Assembly: GCA_021229015.1 (NCBI GenBank)
Contig: CM037788.1
Span: 44,188,696 to 44,252,695 of the forward strand
Reading direction: 5' to 3'
Source: Solen grandis
Lineage: Eukaryota > Mollusca > Bivalvia > Adapedonta > Solenidae
DNA length: 64,000 nt
In this document: in pieces, positions 49,337-60,885 of the stretch
Layout of the letters: every line of letters starts with the position of its first letter
Numbering within the stretch: the stretch's first letter is position 1
Notes under the pieces: model-generated
The model's input: the letters and a program-made list of their open reading frames with translations, nothing else
Databases searched by the model: none
What the model was told of the DNA's origin: nothing
Program-made: the position numbers and the translations under genes

Positions 49337-50835
49337 CTGCCCATAGTGATTGGTATACAACTTAACAAAACTGTACCTGCCCTTAGTGATTGGTATACAT
49401 CTTAACAAAACTGTACCCGCCTGTAGTGATTAGTATACATCTTAACAAAACTGTACTTGCCCCTTAGTGACTGGTATACATCTTAACAAAACTGTACCCA
49501 CCTGTAGTGATTGGTATACATCTTAACAAAACTGTACCCGCCTGTAGTGATTGGTATACATCTTAACAAAACTGTACCTGCCCTTTAGTGATTGGTATAC
49601 ATCTTAACAAAACTGTACCTGCCCCTTATTGATTGGAAAACATTTGATCAAAGCTGTACCTGCCCCTTAGTGATTGGTATACATTTTATCAAAACTGTAC
49701 CTGCCCCTTAGTGATTGATATACATTTTAAAAAAAGCTGTACCAGCTCCTTTGTCACTTGTATACATCTTAACAAAACTGTACCAGCCCCTAGTGACTGG
49801 TATACATCTTAACAAAACTGTACCTGCCCATTAGTGATTGGTATACATCTTTACAAAACTGTACCTGTCACCTAGTGACTAGTAAACATCTTAACAAAAC
49901 TGTACCTGCCCCCTAGTGACTGGTATACATCTTATCAAACCTGTACCTGCCCCTTAGTGATTGGTATACATCTTAACTAAAAACCTGCCCCTTAGTGATT
50001 GGTATACATCTTTACAAAACTGTACCTCCCACTAGTGACTGGTATACATCTTAACAAAACTGTACCTGCCCCTAGTGACTGGTATACATCTTAACAAAAC
50101 TGTACCTGCCCCTTAGTGATTGGTATACATCTTAACTAAACTATACCTTCCCCTTAGTAACTGGTATACATCTTAACAAAACTGTACCAGCCCACTAGTG
50201 ACTGGTATACATCTTAACAAAACTGTACCTGCCCACTAGTGACTAGTATACATCTTAACAAAACTGTACCTGCCCCTTAGTGACTGGTATACATCTTAAC
50301 AAAACTGTACCAGCCCACTAGTGACTGGTATACATCTTAACAAAACTGTACCTGCCACCTAGTGACTAACATACATCTTAACAAAACTGTACCTGCCCCT
50401 TAGTGACTGGTATACATCTTAACAAAACTGTACCTGCCACCTAGTGACTAGTATACATCTTAACAAAACTATACCTGCCCCTTTGTGACTGTTATACATC
50501 TTAACAAAACTGTACCTGCCCCTAGTGACTGGTATACATCTAAACAAAACTATACCAACCCCCTAGAGACTGGTATACATCTTAACAAAACTGTAACTGT
50601 CCCTTAGTGACTGGTATACATCTTAACAAAATTATACCTGCCCCCTAGTGACTGGTATACATCTTAACAAAACTGTACCTGCCCTCTAGTGACTGGTATA
50701 CATCTTAACAAAACTATATCTGCCCTAAGTGATTGGTATACATCTTAACAAAACTGTACCTGCCCCCTAGTGACTGGTATACATCTTAACAAAACTGTAC
50801 CTGCCCCCTAGTGACTGGTGTACATCTTATCAAAA
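49337..50835. repeat. 40-bp minisatellite, about 37 copies, starting at the acceptor of exon 1
   Basis: The unit is 'ctgcccctagtgactggtat' plus 'acatcttaacaaaactgtac'. On the minus strand each unit contains CACTAGGGGGCAG|GTAC, the same as the real acceptor CACTATGGGCAG|GTAC of exon 1. Some copies continue as GTACAG rather than GTACAA. The array runs almost to the N gap. Confidence 0.95.
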
Positions 50836-50897
50836 ATGAAAATATCCAGAACTACAACCTCTAGTTTTTTTCATCCAATTAAAGCTGGTGTGGGGGA

Positions 50898-50997
50898 NNN
50901 NNNNNNNNNNNNNNNNNNNNNNNNNNNNNNNNNNNNNNNNNNNNNNNNNNNNNNNNNNNNNNNNNNNNNNNNNNNNNNNNNNNNNNNNNNNNNNNNN
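50898..50997. other. Assembly gap (100 N)
   Basis: One hundred N bases just beyond the 40-bp array. The exon preceding 49175-49336 may lie in missing sequence here. Confidence 0.99.
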
Positions 50998-51798
50998 GAG
51001 GCCTCAGTGTGTTGCATGATGATTATTTGTGAACCATTAAGGATGCAGAATAGGCATGGTCATTATCCAGAAATTGTAATTTTATTCAAGAACATGAGGA
51101 TTTTACAAATTATATTAACTGTTCCTCCCTCATATTTAAAACTAATATCATCAAACTAAAGCTAAAACTGCTCATGGAACGCCAGTCAGGATAACAAATT
51201 TCTCTATCTCTGTTCCGTAATAGAATTTTACCATGTTATACTGGTTCCTTGTTTTGCTATTTATCAAAATTACTGTCTTCAACATGTTGCTTTAAACTTT
51301 AATGAGGTAATTAGGAACTGTGTGTTCCTTGCCATATTTGTCTGCTTATTTGTTCAATTATCTCCCATCATTTCAATCTTGAGTTATTTCTTTAGGTATA
51401 GATGTAGGAGTCCCTTAACTTTTGACTGAAAAGATGCTAGAATTGGTAAGCAGTTAGGTTAATGGAAGTATTATTTTAGAAATATCTGCTAACTTTACTT
51501 ATTTTCACCGTATGTAAGATTTTCTTAAGGGACCGTAAGGTATATCAGTGACAGTTTTATACTAAAATAGTTGCACTTACTGAATATGATTTATTCAGTT
51601 GTCAAAAAAAAAAAAAAATCAAGTTGTTATAACAAAAAAATTAAGAAAAAAAATCTGTTAAATTTGCTGCTTAGTGTATTAATATTAATTAATCTAATAA
51701 AATGATTTTTTTTTCTTTTCTGGTTTCAAAAAACAGCTTTAACGCGCTCCTAGGAGATACAGATATTAGACTGATGTTCAATCTGGAACTACAGTTAA

Positions 51799-52032
51799 CC
51801 CTTTCCCTCATAGAGGACACCATGAAAAGACCTATGCGAACAGCATAAAACCAGATCAGCCTGCGAGTAACTTGCAGGCTGATCAGGTTTTATGCTGTTC
51901 GCTGCTCCTCAGTGGTCTGGAAATGAGGATTTTATAATTAAATTTGGTAAGGTTTAACTGTGGTTTTCTGCAGATCAGGCTTTATGTGATACCTATTGAG
52001 GGCGTCAAAATGAGTATATATGTGGGAAAGGG
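51799..52032 (+). mobile_element. piggyBac-like TTAA MITE, copy E
   Basis: TTAA at 51795-51798 and 52033-52036. Same termini and hairpin; one hairpin base differs ('gagtaacttgcag'). Confidence 0.88.
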
Positions 52033-52699
52033 TTAAAGAGTTTACGTTGATTGAAATGAAAGTTTCCAGCATTGTCATGAAGGTTGTTTTGTTTTTTTCA
52101 AGACAACTAATACCATTAGTATGACAATGAAATATATGTGTACAAGTTTCAGCAAAAATTCTGATCACAGCTTTTGTGTCAGTTATTATGATAGATATCA
52201 ATTAAACATGAAAGATGACCACAGTGACACAGTATTTCCTTAAGGCTAAGTAATTAAAAGAAAAAATAATCCTATGGATACTGCAAGTAGTTATATGATT
52301 GTGGTTTGTTACAGTATAAATTCAAAAGTCCCTGTCATATTCTGTATATTTATAATTTATGTATTTAATCACATTAAGCACTATGGATTTCAGAAACTTT
52401 GTGTTGTAACAAGATGAAAAACTCAGCAGCATGTAGCAGTATTTAAGATAGCTTGAGGCAAATTCATAATGAATACTAAAATCAACTCTTGACCGAAATG
52501 AGAATATATTATAAGCATAAATCTTTATATTGTTTAAAGTAAAAAGTCATTTCCATTCTCATTTTATCCATGGATCTTCATTTCACACTGAATTAAGTTT
52601 CTGCCAACATTGTCATGTCACTTGTCTATCATTATACTGCCATGAGGCATCTATAAATTTAATTAAACCTAATCTATATTACTTAGAATAGATGAACCT

Positions 52700-52815
52700 A
52701 ATTAATGAAGGAATTTGGATGAAATATGAATAATAGTGTTAATGATATGTATAAATTAATGAAGGAATTTGGATGAAATATGAATAATAGCGTTAATGAT
52801 ATGTATAAATTAAGC
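52700..52815. repeat. 54-bp direct repeat, two copies
   Basis: 'gaaggaatttggatgaaata' followed by 'tgaataatag.gttaatgata' and 'tgtataaatta' occurs twice head to tail, with one base difference. Confidence 0.9.
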
Positions 52816-53404
52816 ATTTTATTATTGTTACCACTTATGAGAAACTTTTTCAAAATCATGTGTTCTGTAGTCACCAATGAACATGTAGCCAATATAATAT
52901 TTTGATGGGGCAATATAGGGATATGTCTCATGCAGAGTTTGCCCAATAAAATTTGGTATTCTTCTATGGTGGCTGGTTTAATGCATTATTGGTGCAAGCA
53001 ATCATTTAAAGTGAAAGATACTCTGTCTTAACCTAAAACCCTTTTGAACATGACATTTAAAGGGCAATTTCTAAATATTTCACATCCTAATTAACTCTAC
53101 CCTAATTTAACATTATGTTAGACAAGGGTGAGCCTGATCAGAGTAAACAAAAACAATTTGTCAGTCTCAGAAGTTTGGATGATAACAAGAAGGGGCAAAT
53201 GGTATAAAACTAGCTAATTCAAGTTGTTGGGACTCACATATGTCATTTTCTTCGTAGTTGTCATGTTGCTGCATTCCAGCAGTAGATCAAACCCCATTGA
53301 TAAATATAATTAATAATTAATCTTAAACTCTATACAATGTATTTATTGAAATATATTTAAGTTAAAGTACCAAATTTAATTGGTCATGTTGGTCTCTTAC
53401 CTGT

Positions 53405-54080
53405 TTTACCCCACAAGGGTTACATAAGAGAGTAGGTCTTTACAAGAGAGAAAGTCTGTACAAAAAAGTTGATATGAGAGTAGGTCTGTACAAGAGAGTA
53501 TATCTGTACAATAGAGTAGGTCTATACAAGAGAGTTGATATGAGAGTGGGTCTGTACAAGAGAGAAGGTAAGAAAGTAGGTCTTTACAAGAGAGAAGATC
53601 TGTACAAGAGAGTAGGTCTGTACTAGAGAGTAGGTCTGTACAAGAAAGTAGGTAAGAGAGTAGGTCAGTACAAGAGACTAGGTCTGTACAAGAGTAGGTC
53701 TGTACAGGAGAGTAGGTAAGAGAGTAGGTCAGTACAAGAGACTAGGTCTGTACAAAAGTAGGTCTGTACAGGAGAGCAAGTAAGAGAGTAAGTCAGTACA
53801 AGAGGTTAAAATAGATCTGTACAAGAGGGAAGGTCTGTACAAGAGTAGGTCTGTATAAGAGAGAAGGTAAGAGAGTAGGTCTGTACAAGAGAGTAGATAA
53901 GAGAGTAGGTCTGTTCAAGAGACTAGGTCTTTACAAAAGTAGGTCTGTAGAGGAGAGGAGGTAAGAGAGTAGGTCTGTCTGTACAAGAGTGTAGGTCTAT
54001 ACAAGAGAGTAGGTCTGTACAAGAGTAGGTCTGTACAAGAGAGGAGGTAAGAGAGTAGGTCTGTACAAGAGAGTTAGTCT
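53405..54080. repeat. 18-bp minisatellite, several dozen imperfect copies
   Basis: The unit is 'taggtctgtacaagagag' with frequent short 'gtaagagag' half-units, giving irregular higher-order spacing. It contains no gene. Confidence 0.93.
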
Positions 54081-54479
54081 TTTACATAAAGACACTTCGT
54101 ATTTATAAGCAGGTCCCTGCCACAGACTTGGAGTCATGGTAAATTCATGCTATTTGTCAATATTATCAGCAGTAAGCTTCTCAGACATGATGTGCAACAG
54201 ATCTTGAATAATAGATACACGGTGATGAGGTGCCGTGCTCTCTGGACACTTGACTTAGACCTACTGCTCATGAATTGTTATTAACAGTGACAGGCATGTA
54301 AATAAGTAGTCTGCTAATTAACCAACAGGTGCTCCACGATAAAGGTGTGGTCAATGTCTGACTGGTTTTCTTTGTCTTTCTGTTGCATTTGTTTCTATTG
54401 CAGGGTGAAGCATACAGTTTGATACCCTATATATTATACAGTGCAGCTGTATAGTGCCTGTATGTATGTCCATTACAAT

Positions 54480-55010
54480 TAAAGAATACTGCCATCATAA
54501 CGAGAAAATATTGATATACAGTCAATTAAAACAACTTAATACGGCTTTACAGTTTCTATCTATTACAATTTGAAAATACTGATATACTGTGTCTATTATA
54601 ATGAGAAAATACTGCTTTACAGTTTCTATCTATTACAATATGAAAATACTGATATACTGTGTCTATTATAATGAAAATACTGCTTTACCGTTTCTATCTA
54701 TTACAATATGAAAATACTGATATACAGTGTCTATTATAATGAGAAAATACTGCTTTACAGTTTCTATCTATTACAATTTGAAAATACTGATATACTGTGT
54801 CTGTCTATTACAATGAGAAAATCTGATATACTGTGTCTATCTATTATAATGAAAAAATCTGATATACGGTGTCTATCATAATGGGAAAATACTGATATAC
54901 ACAGTATTGACCTTTTTCATCAAGAAAATACTGATATACATTGTCTGTCTTTTACATCAGAAAAATACTGATACATTGTGCTTACTTTTTACAACAAGAA
55001 AATTTAGATA
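54480..55010. repeat. Minisatellite of about 67 bp, imperfect
   Basis: 'tatctattacaat.tgaaaa', 'tactgatatactgtgtctat' and 'tataatgagaaaatactgct' alternate in about six to eight copies, decaying to the right. Confidence 0.88.
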
Positions 55011-55129
55011 TTACAAAGTTGGCCTATGTAATATGCTGTCAAGGTAATTCAGCCAAAATAGGGTGTTATAATAGATCAGCTTTGATCCTGTATCTTTGAT
55101 AGGTTACAAAAAAAGATTTTAAGCAGCTC

Positions 55130-55740
55130 TTTCAGTGATGTTCATTGACTAAGAATTTGAGTTTTAATAACATGTATGTATTTATCTTTCAATACCCATC
55201 TTAAGATGTATGGTCACCCAACGCAACCATCCATGAATGTAAAAAAGTAGGTGTTTTCTCCATAACAGGCAACAGCGTTATTAACAGTATTGAGCCTATA
55301 TTTAGATTATCTATTTTTTTTTATGCTGTCAACTTGATTGATCACATTCTCTCATTGCGCATGCGCTCACTTCACAGGTTGAAGCCTATATTTAGATTTA
55401 TAGAACTTACATTTAGATTTTCTAGTTTTATATGCTGTCAACTTGATTGATCACATTCTCTTGTTGTGCATGTGCTCACTTCACAGGTTGAACTCCAGAA
55501 CAGGTGAAGACACCATTTTGCAGATCTTGTCAAATGGTACTGGAAGCACCTGCTTCAGGGTTATCATCTTCTATATTTATCCCTTTTTCCCAAAGTGATG
55601 TTTATGAAAATAGGGTCTTCCCATGCATTTTGACACACACTTGCTGAGTAAATTGATCAGGACCAACATGATCAGGAGAGATAAAAAAAACTTGTTTATT
55701 TCTACAGATCATCTGTGAACAAGCAGCTTTATTAAATTAC
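55130..55740 (+). repeat. Diverged duplicated segment, copy 1
   Basis: It matches 61860-62335 in order: 'gatgttcattgactaagaat', 'tacccatc', 'ccatgaatgtaaaaaa.agg', 'tttctccat', 'tgtgctcacttcacaggttg', 'acaggtgaagacacc' and 'gatcatctg'. It has an internal duplication of the 'tgctgtcaacttgattgatc' part (55325 and 55432). Confidence 0.65.
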
Positions 55741-56429
55741 TGATATGAATAATGCATATGACCTCAGTTATTTTTGGAACCCTGAGACTATGAACATTTT
55801 ATAAAGATTCATGGGCATATAAAATATTTACCCAACACCACATAATCATAATAGAATTTGTTTCAAGAAATACTTCTTGGATCAGCATCTACACATTATC
55901 TGTACTAGGGTTGTAATTGCCTCAGGGTTTTAATCAATGCTATATGGGTCTTTAATTAATTGCTTTATAATGAACAGGGATCCCCTATTGGGCTGACACA
56001 GTTAATACAGAAATGAGACATTGTGAAGGACATTGGTTCTCTATTTGAACCTCCAAGGTTATTCAGTTGATACTTGTCCTTTTCTTCTGTTGCATATCAA
56101 CTGCCATTTCATCTCTTTAATCTTTCTTGTTTAATTTCATCATATATGGTGATTTGGAATTGTACTATCCCCCATTGTGAATTGAATGTTACCAAGGTCA
56201 GCTAAATGGGTCAGAAAATTCAGAAGCACAATAATCTAACCCACAGTTAAATATGTAGTTTGTTACCCTTTTACAGCATTTATGGATATTTCCATCTAGA
56301 TTATACTATAGGATACATGGTAATTCCATATAAAGTGTTTTATGAGTAGATAATGACTCTAGAAAAGAGATGAACAAAATAGTTTAATCACATTTTTCTG
56401 GCTCTCAAATTATATTATGACAGTCATTT

Positions 56430-56815
56430 TATTGTTTTTATGCCCCCACTAAAAATAGGGGGCGAGCATATAGATTTGCCTTTGTCAGTCCGTCCCAAAA
56501 CATTGTGACATGCATATCCCCTAAAGTATTTGTACTACAGACTTGAAATTTCATGAAAATATTATTCAGGACATTAACATGCGCACCTGGGTATTTTCAT
56601 TGAACCACGTGAAGTTGCAGAGTTATGGCCTTTGTTTAAAAAAATGGAATTTTATGCTTGTGAAGCATTACTCTAAAAGTATTTGTACTTCAGACTTTAA
56701 ACATCATGGATATATATATATTACTCAGGACTTGCACACCTGGGTGTTGGCCTTTGTTTTGGAAAATGCAACTGATGGGGGCATCTGTGTCCTCTGGACA
56801 TATTTCTAATTATTT
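56430..56815 (+). repeat. Dispersed mollusc-type repeat starting 'atgcccccac'
   Basis: It starts 'tttatgcccccactaaaaat' and 'agggggcgagcat', then has two units of 'ctaaa.gtatttgtact.cag' with 'acttgaaatttcat'. It abuts the element at 56816. Confidence 0.55.
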
Positions 56816-58625
56816 TAGCTCACCTGAGCACTATGTGCTCAGGGTGAGAATTTGTGATCACCCTACATCCGGCATCTGTCGTCCGGTGTCAACAATTTGC
56901 TTTAAACGACATCTCTGAAACCACTGGACAGAATTTGTTATAACTTGGCGGGATGATCCTTTGGTGAACCTTCACAAAAGTTGCTAATATAAATGCCAAT
57001 CTGTTTTAAAATATGGCCGCCAGGGGCAGGGTTAATTTGCCTTATATGTATATAGTGAAAGCTTTAAACGACATCTTCTCTGAAACCACTGGACAGAATT
57101 TGATTAAACTTGACAGGGATGATCCTTAGGTAAACCTTCACAAAAGTTGCTAAAATAAACTTGATCTATGTAGAACCTCTGGTTGCCACGGCAATGGAAA
57201 GAAAAAAATCTTTAAAAATCATTTCCTTCAAAATACTGGCCGGATTTCAAAATGTTTTAGTAAAGATGTTTCTTGGGTAACCCTCTACCAAGATTGCTTC
57301 TGATCCGTAAGAAAACATGGCCTCCAGGGGCTGCGCTTATTTGCCTTATACAGTCGACATTGTATTAAGAGACCGCTCAAGGGACTGCCAAAAAGTGGTC
57401 GCTTAATGAAATGGTCTCTTAATAGATATTTTTTGGAAATCCAGGCAAACAAGTCATATATACAAACTGTAAGCTTAATTATATCATAACATTATAGTAT
57501 ATTACAACATGAATACGATGTAAACTACACAATGTTTTGTTGTTTTAAACCAACAAACATTAACATGTTTATTTTTTGTCATATCTATCGATTTTTTAGA
57601 TGTTATGTTGGAATAATAGGATCATTGGCTGAGGTTTGCATTTGGTATTAGGTGGAAAAACACAACATTTGACATCAAATTCATGGATGGATTCGGACAA
57701 TTTTAAGAAAAAATATTATTTAGCAATGAGCTTTCTTTATGTCTCTGTCTAACATAAATCCAGAAACCCCCGATACATTTATTTCAACCGTGCGTGCTGG
57801 TCGCGTATCATAAGACGCAATGTACATACTATAGGTACGAATTATTAATGGTACGCATTGCATCCGGAAGTATTGAATTACCTTATTCCCAAATATTCTT
57901 TTACCAAAATCCGAAGCATTCGGCATTTGGAGGGATGGTTTCACCTATGTTATGTTTAGTAACTGTTGAAACGGGAACCAAGAACTATATCTAGAATTTA
58001 GTTGCACATGGTGCAATCATGCGTGGTCAAAACAAATTGGCTTCAGGTGAGCACATATGATCGGGATAATTGTTTGTTTGTTCGGATGTGTTAAAGATGA
58101 ATATACACATGCTCCAGCATACATGATTATTAGCAACGGAATCAAATACAGTCGCTCAAAAAAGTTGATATTGTGCATAATCTTCCATGCTGGGACTTGG
58201 TTTTGTGGTCCTGTCGCATATAAAAAAGTCCTAATGGGATAAATTATATAGTAAAAACATTTGGGCGGGATTTATTACGGTCGTTTAATAAAAAAGTCGT
58301 TTAATACAGGTGGTCGCATGTACGATGTTGACTGTTCCTATATAGTGAAAACTTTAAAAGACATTAACTCTGAAACTGTTATACAGAATTTGATATAACT
58401 TGGCAGGGATGCTCCTTGGGTGAACCTTCACAAAAGTGGCTAAAATAAACTTGATCCATGTAGAACTCTGGTTGCATTTAAATGGCAATGGAAAGAAATG
58501 AATTATGAAAACTTTAATTTTCTTCAAAACTACTGGCCAGATTTCAAAATGTTTAAGTACAGATTTTTCTTGGGTATAACCCGTTACTCAGGTGAGCGAT
58601 CCAGGGCCTCTATGGCCCCCTTGTT
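56816..58625 (-). mobile_element. CTCACCTGAG/GGGCCAT element in reverse orientation, interrupted by a DNA transposon
   Basis: It starts 'tagctcacctgagcactatg' and 'tgctcagggtgag' and ends 'ctcaggtgagcgatccaggg' and 'cctctatggcccccttg', the reverse of the copies at 1644, 30466 and 38564. Internal units have 'ctttaaacgacatct' and 'ccttcacaaaagttgctaa'. The unit broken at 57350 resumes at 58335 ('tatatagtgaaaac'). Confidence 0.7.
57351..58334. mobile_element. Non-autonomous pogo/Tigger-like DNA transposon nested in the element
   Basis: The ends CAGTCGACATTGTA and, inverted on the right, CAGTCAACATCGTA, preceded on the left by TA. Subterminal 'gtggtcgcttaatgaaat' and 'ggtctcttaata' (left) echo 'gtcgtttaataaaaaagtcg' and 'tttaatacaggtggtcgc' (right), the arrangement of pogo-type elements. 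It is 984 bp with no transposase. The right-hand TA has decayed to TT. Confidence 0.7.
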
Positions 58626-59531
58626 GATATACATATTTTGTATTTTCGAGTTCAACAGAAGTATAGGGAAAAAGGATAAGCATAAATCAGTATAATTACG
58701 TTAATATTTTTTTGACACTGAATTAGCCATCTCTTATTATATGGTACACTTACCAGTTCTACCATTATTGGTTGAATGACAGACTGAATACATTAAAGTT
58801 CTGGGACTCAAATGTATGATGTTAAGAATCACAAAAACAATTCAATATGTATCTCTTTTTATCATACAGAAACAGAATTGAGAATAAGTGACACATTTTT
58901 TCTAACAATGTTTATAAACACAGTGGTACTGAATCTTTAAAGGCATACTGTCTGTAACCTAATGTATAAGTACAATTATGGAACTTGATTTTTAATTAAC
59001 ATGTACAAATTATGAACTTTTACCACAGTGTGTAGAATTTAAATATCAGAAAGTAAAGCAAATTAATCATTTTACCTTGGTGCAACATACCCTAAAATAC
59101 TTAAATATCTGTACAAAATTTGAAAACAAAAAACAAAAAAAAGATTCTTTCTATGTTTTGAATGATACAGAAATATTATAATGATCAGAGAGAAGAAAAT
59201 AATAAAAATAAAATTAAAAAAAAATTACTGGGATTCGAACAAACAACCCTCAATTTCAAAGCAGTTGAGAGTAATTTAGCCTATTATGGATGCTAATGCA
59301 GTAGAGTTCCAGAACTTTAAATAAAGAAATAATGGTGATTTAGTGACTAAATTCTAGTTCTTCTTTCCTGAATAGGTTAATAATTATTACAGAAATAAAA
59401 TCAATGTTCCCAGTATTTGGCTGGTCATGTTTTGATCCATTGTGAGTAGTCCAATACCTGATCACCCTGCAAACTGTTATAACTCAGTCTTACTGTATAG
59501 CCACGGTACTGACCTGTGTGTTCTCATTCTA

Positions 59532-60260
59532 CCGTATACACGGTCAGACTAGGCGCAGCTACGTATAAGGCGCATCCTAACTTTCAGGGTAACTTATTTG
59601 AAAAAAAAAATCACTTATCGTATCATATGCGGCGAAATCTTGTTTTGAAATTTGTGCCGTCGTACATTTTGACAGACCAAAAGCTATCCGTACGTCACTG
59701 GGCTAATCATATGGTGAACCGTTTTATTTACACATGACATAAGATTACCGTTACACCGTTACATTAGCGACGGGTAGGATAAAGGTGACACATTTTCATA
59801 ACATGACATTACTCAACCGTCTCCCCGCATTCTAACACTAAGGACCGTTGTCACCTGTCAAAATTCTCCCAACTAACAAACATTACGTAACAATTGCCAC
59901 CTGTCAAGTTTCTCCTATACATCATGAGGTCCCGTAAAATAAACTTATATGTTTTATATTGAAAATGGCTTCCATCAAGTTGTTTCAGTTTCTCACGATC
60001 ATTTTATCATGAAATATACCTGTAGGATAACTAATAAGAACAAAAGCAATAATCTGGTATTGTTTATCATGGTTTTGTATAGACTTTGTGTTGTATTATC
60101 GTATTCATTGGCTTTCAGTATATCCATTTTCTGAGATCGTATACTGGTAATTTTCACTTCTCGGTGATTGAAAAGCTGTATATCATCATATAAGGCGCAC
60201 CCCCTCTATAAACTTGAATTATCTGGAAAAAAAGTGCGCCTAATCTGCCAGTGTATACGG
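59532..60260. mobile_element. Non-autonomous DNA transposon with TA duplication and CCGTATACAC ends
   Basis: Left CCGTATACACGGTCAGACTA with 'ggcgca'; right, inverted, CCGTATACACTGGCAGATTA with 'ggcgca'. TA flanks both sides (59530-59531, 60261-60262). 'ataaggcgca' occurs just inside both ends. It is 729 bp with no transposase, so a MITE of a Tc1/mariner-type superfamily is likely. Confidence 0.75.
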
Positions 60261-60885
60261 TACTTTATTCAGCTTAATGTAAACATCATCAAATTAGGAT
60301 ATAAGTATGCCATGTGATTATCAACTGTTTTAAAATTCACAGTGGCTATCAAAAGTCTACATGCTCCTTGCATGTGCATTCACAGTCTTAAAAGGATACT
60401 TTTTTTTTCTTCAAGAAATCACATATTACAGTAACATGGTTAAAAAAAATTGTGACACACATATTGGGAGAAAAAAAAATATAATAATTAATGTTTAATT
60501 GTGAAATGAAACTTCATTATTCTTGCAGTATTGTCACAACATGTTAGTGCAACTAAATATATTGAATATTGACAGATTGGAAGAAACTCTGTTCCCTTGG
60601 TGTTACTGAAGCAACATGTGTTTGGGCTCTGTAATAAATTGTCAGCATTATAGTGACACATTGATGATTCGTGACGCAATGTTGATTTTAATCTGTTGAT
60701 AAATTGTTGAACCGAGGAACACTTAAATTCATCCTAGTCATCAGATAATTGTCTTGTGGCATGTTTGTATGCATTTGTTCCCATTATAAAATCTTTCACA
60801 GTTCATTAATCTTAGCTTGTGGCTGCTGCAAGGAGACCCAGGGTAAGGCCGCATCTATTGTGTTGCCACTGTAATTGATCCATCA

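Noticed and set aside
51938..52201. Minus-strand ORF of 87 residues near the MITE
   Set aside because: It overlaps the right end of the TTAA MITE and continues into AT-rich sequence; no domain or splice support.
53238..53268. Possible 31-base microexon (QHDNYEENDI) in phase with exon 1, ending at a GTGAGT donor
   Set aside because: The phase fits and a Cys would form at the join, but the exon is tiny, the acceptor is weak and there is no homology to the CNTNAP pattern. Not supportable without transcripts.
54160..54260. Coding-like minus-strand segment (HRVSIIQDLLHIMSEK)
   Set aside because: It ends at a stop with no donor, and no matching neighbour exon or domain was found.
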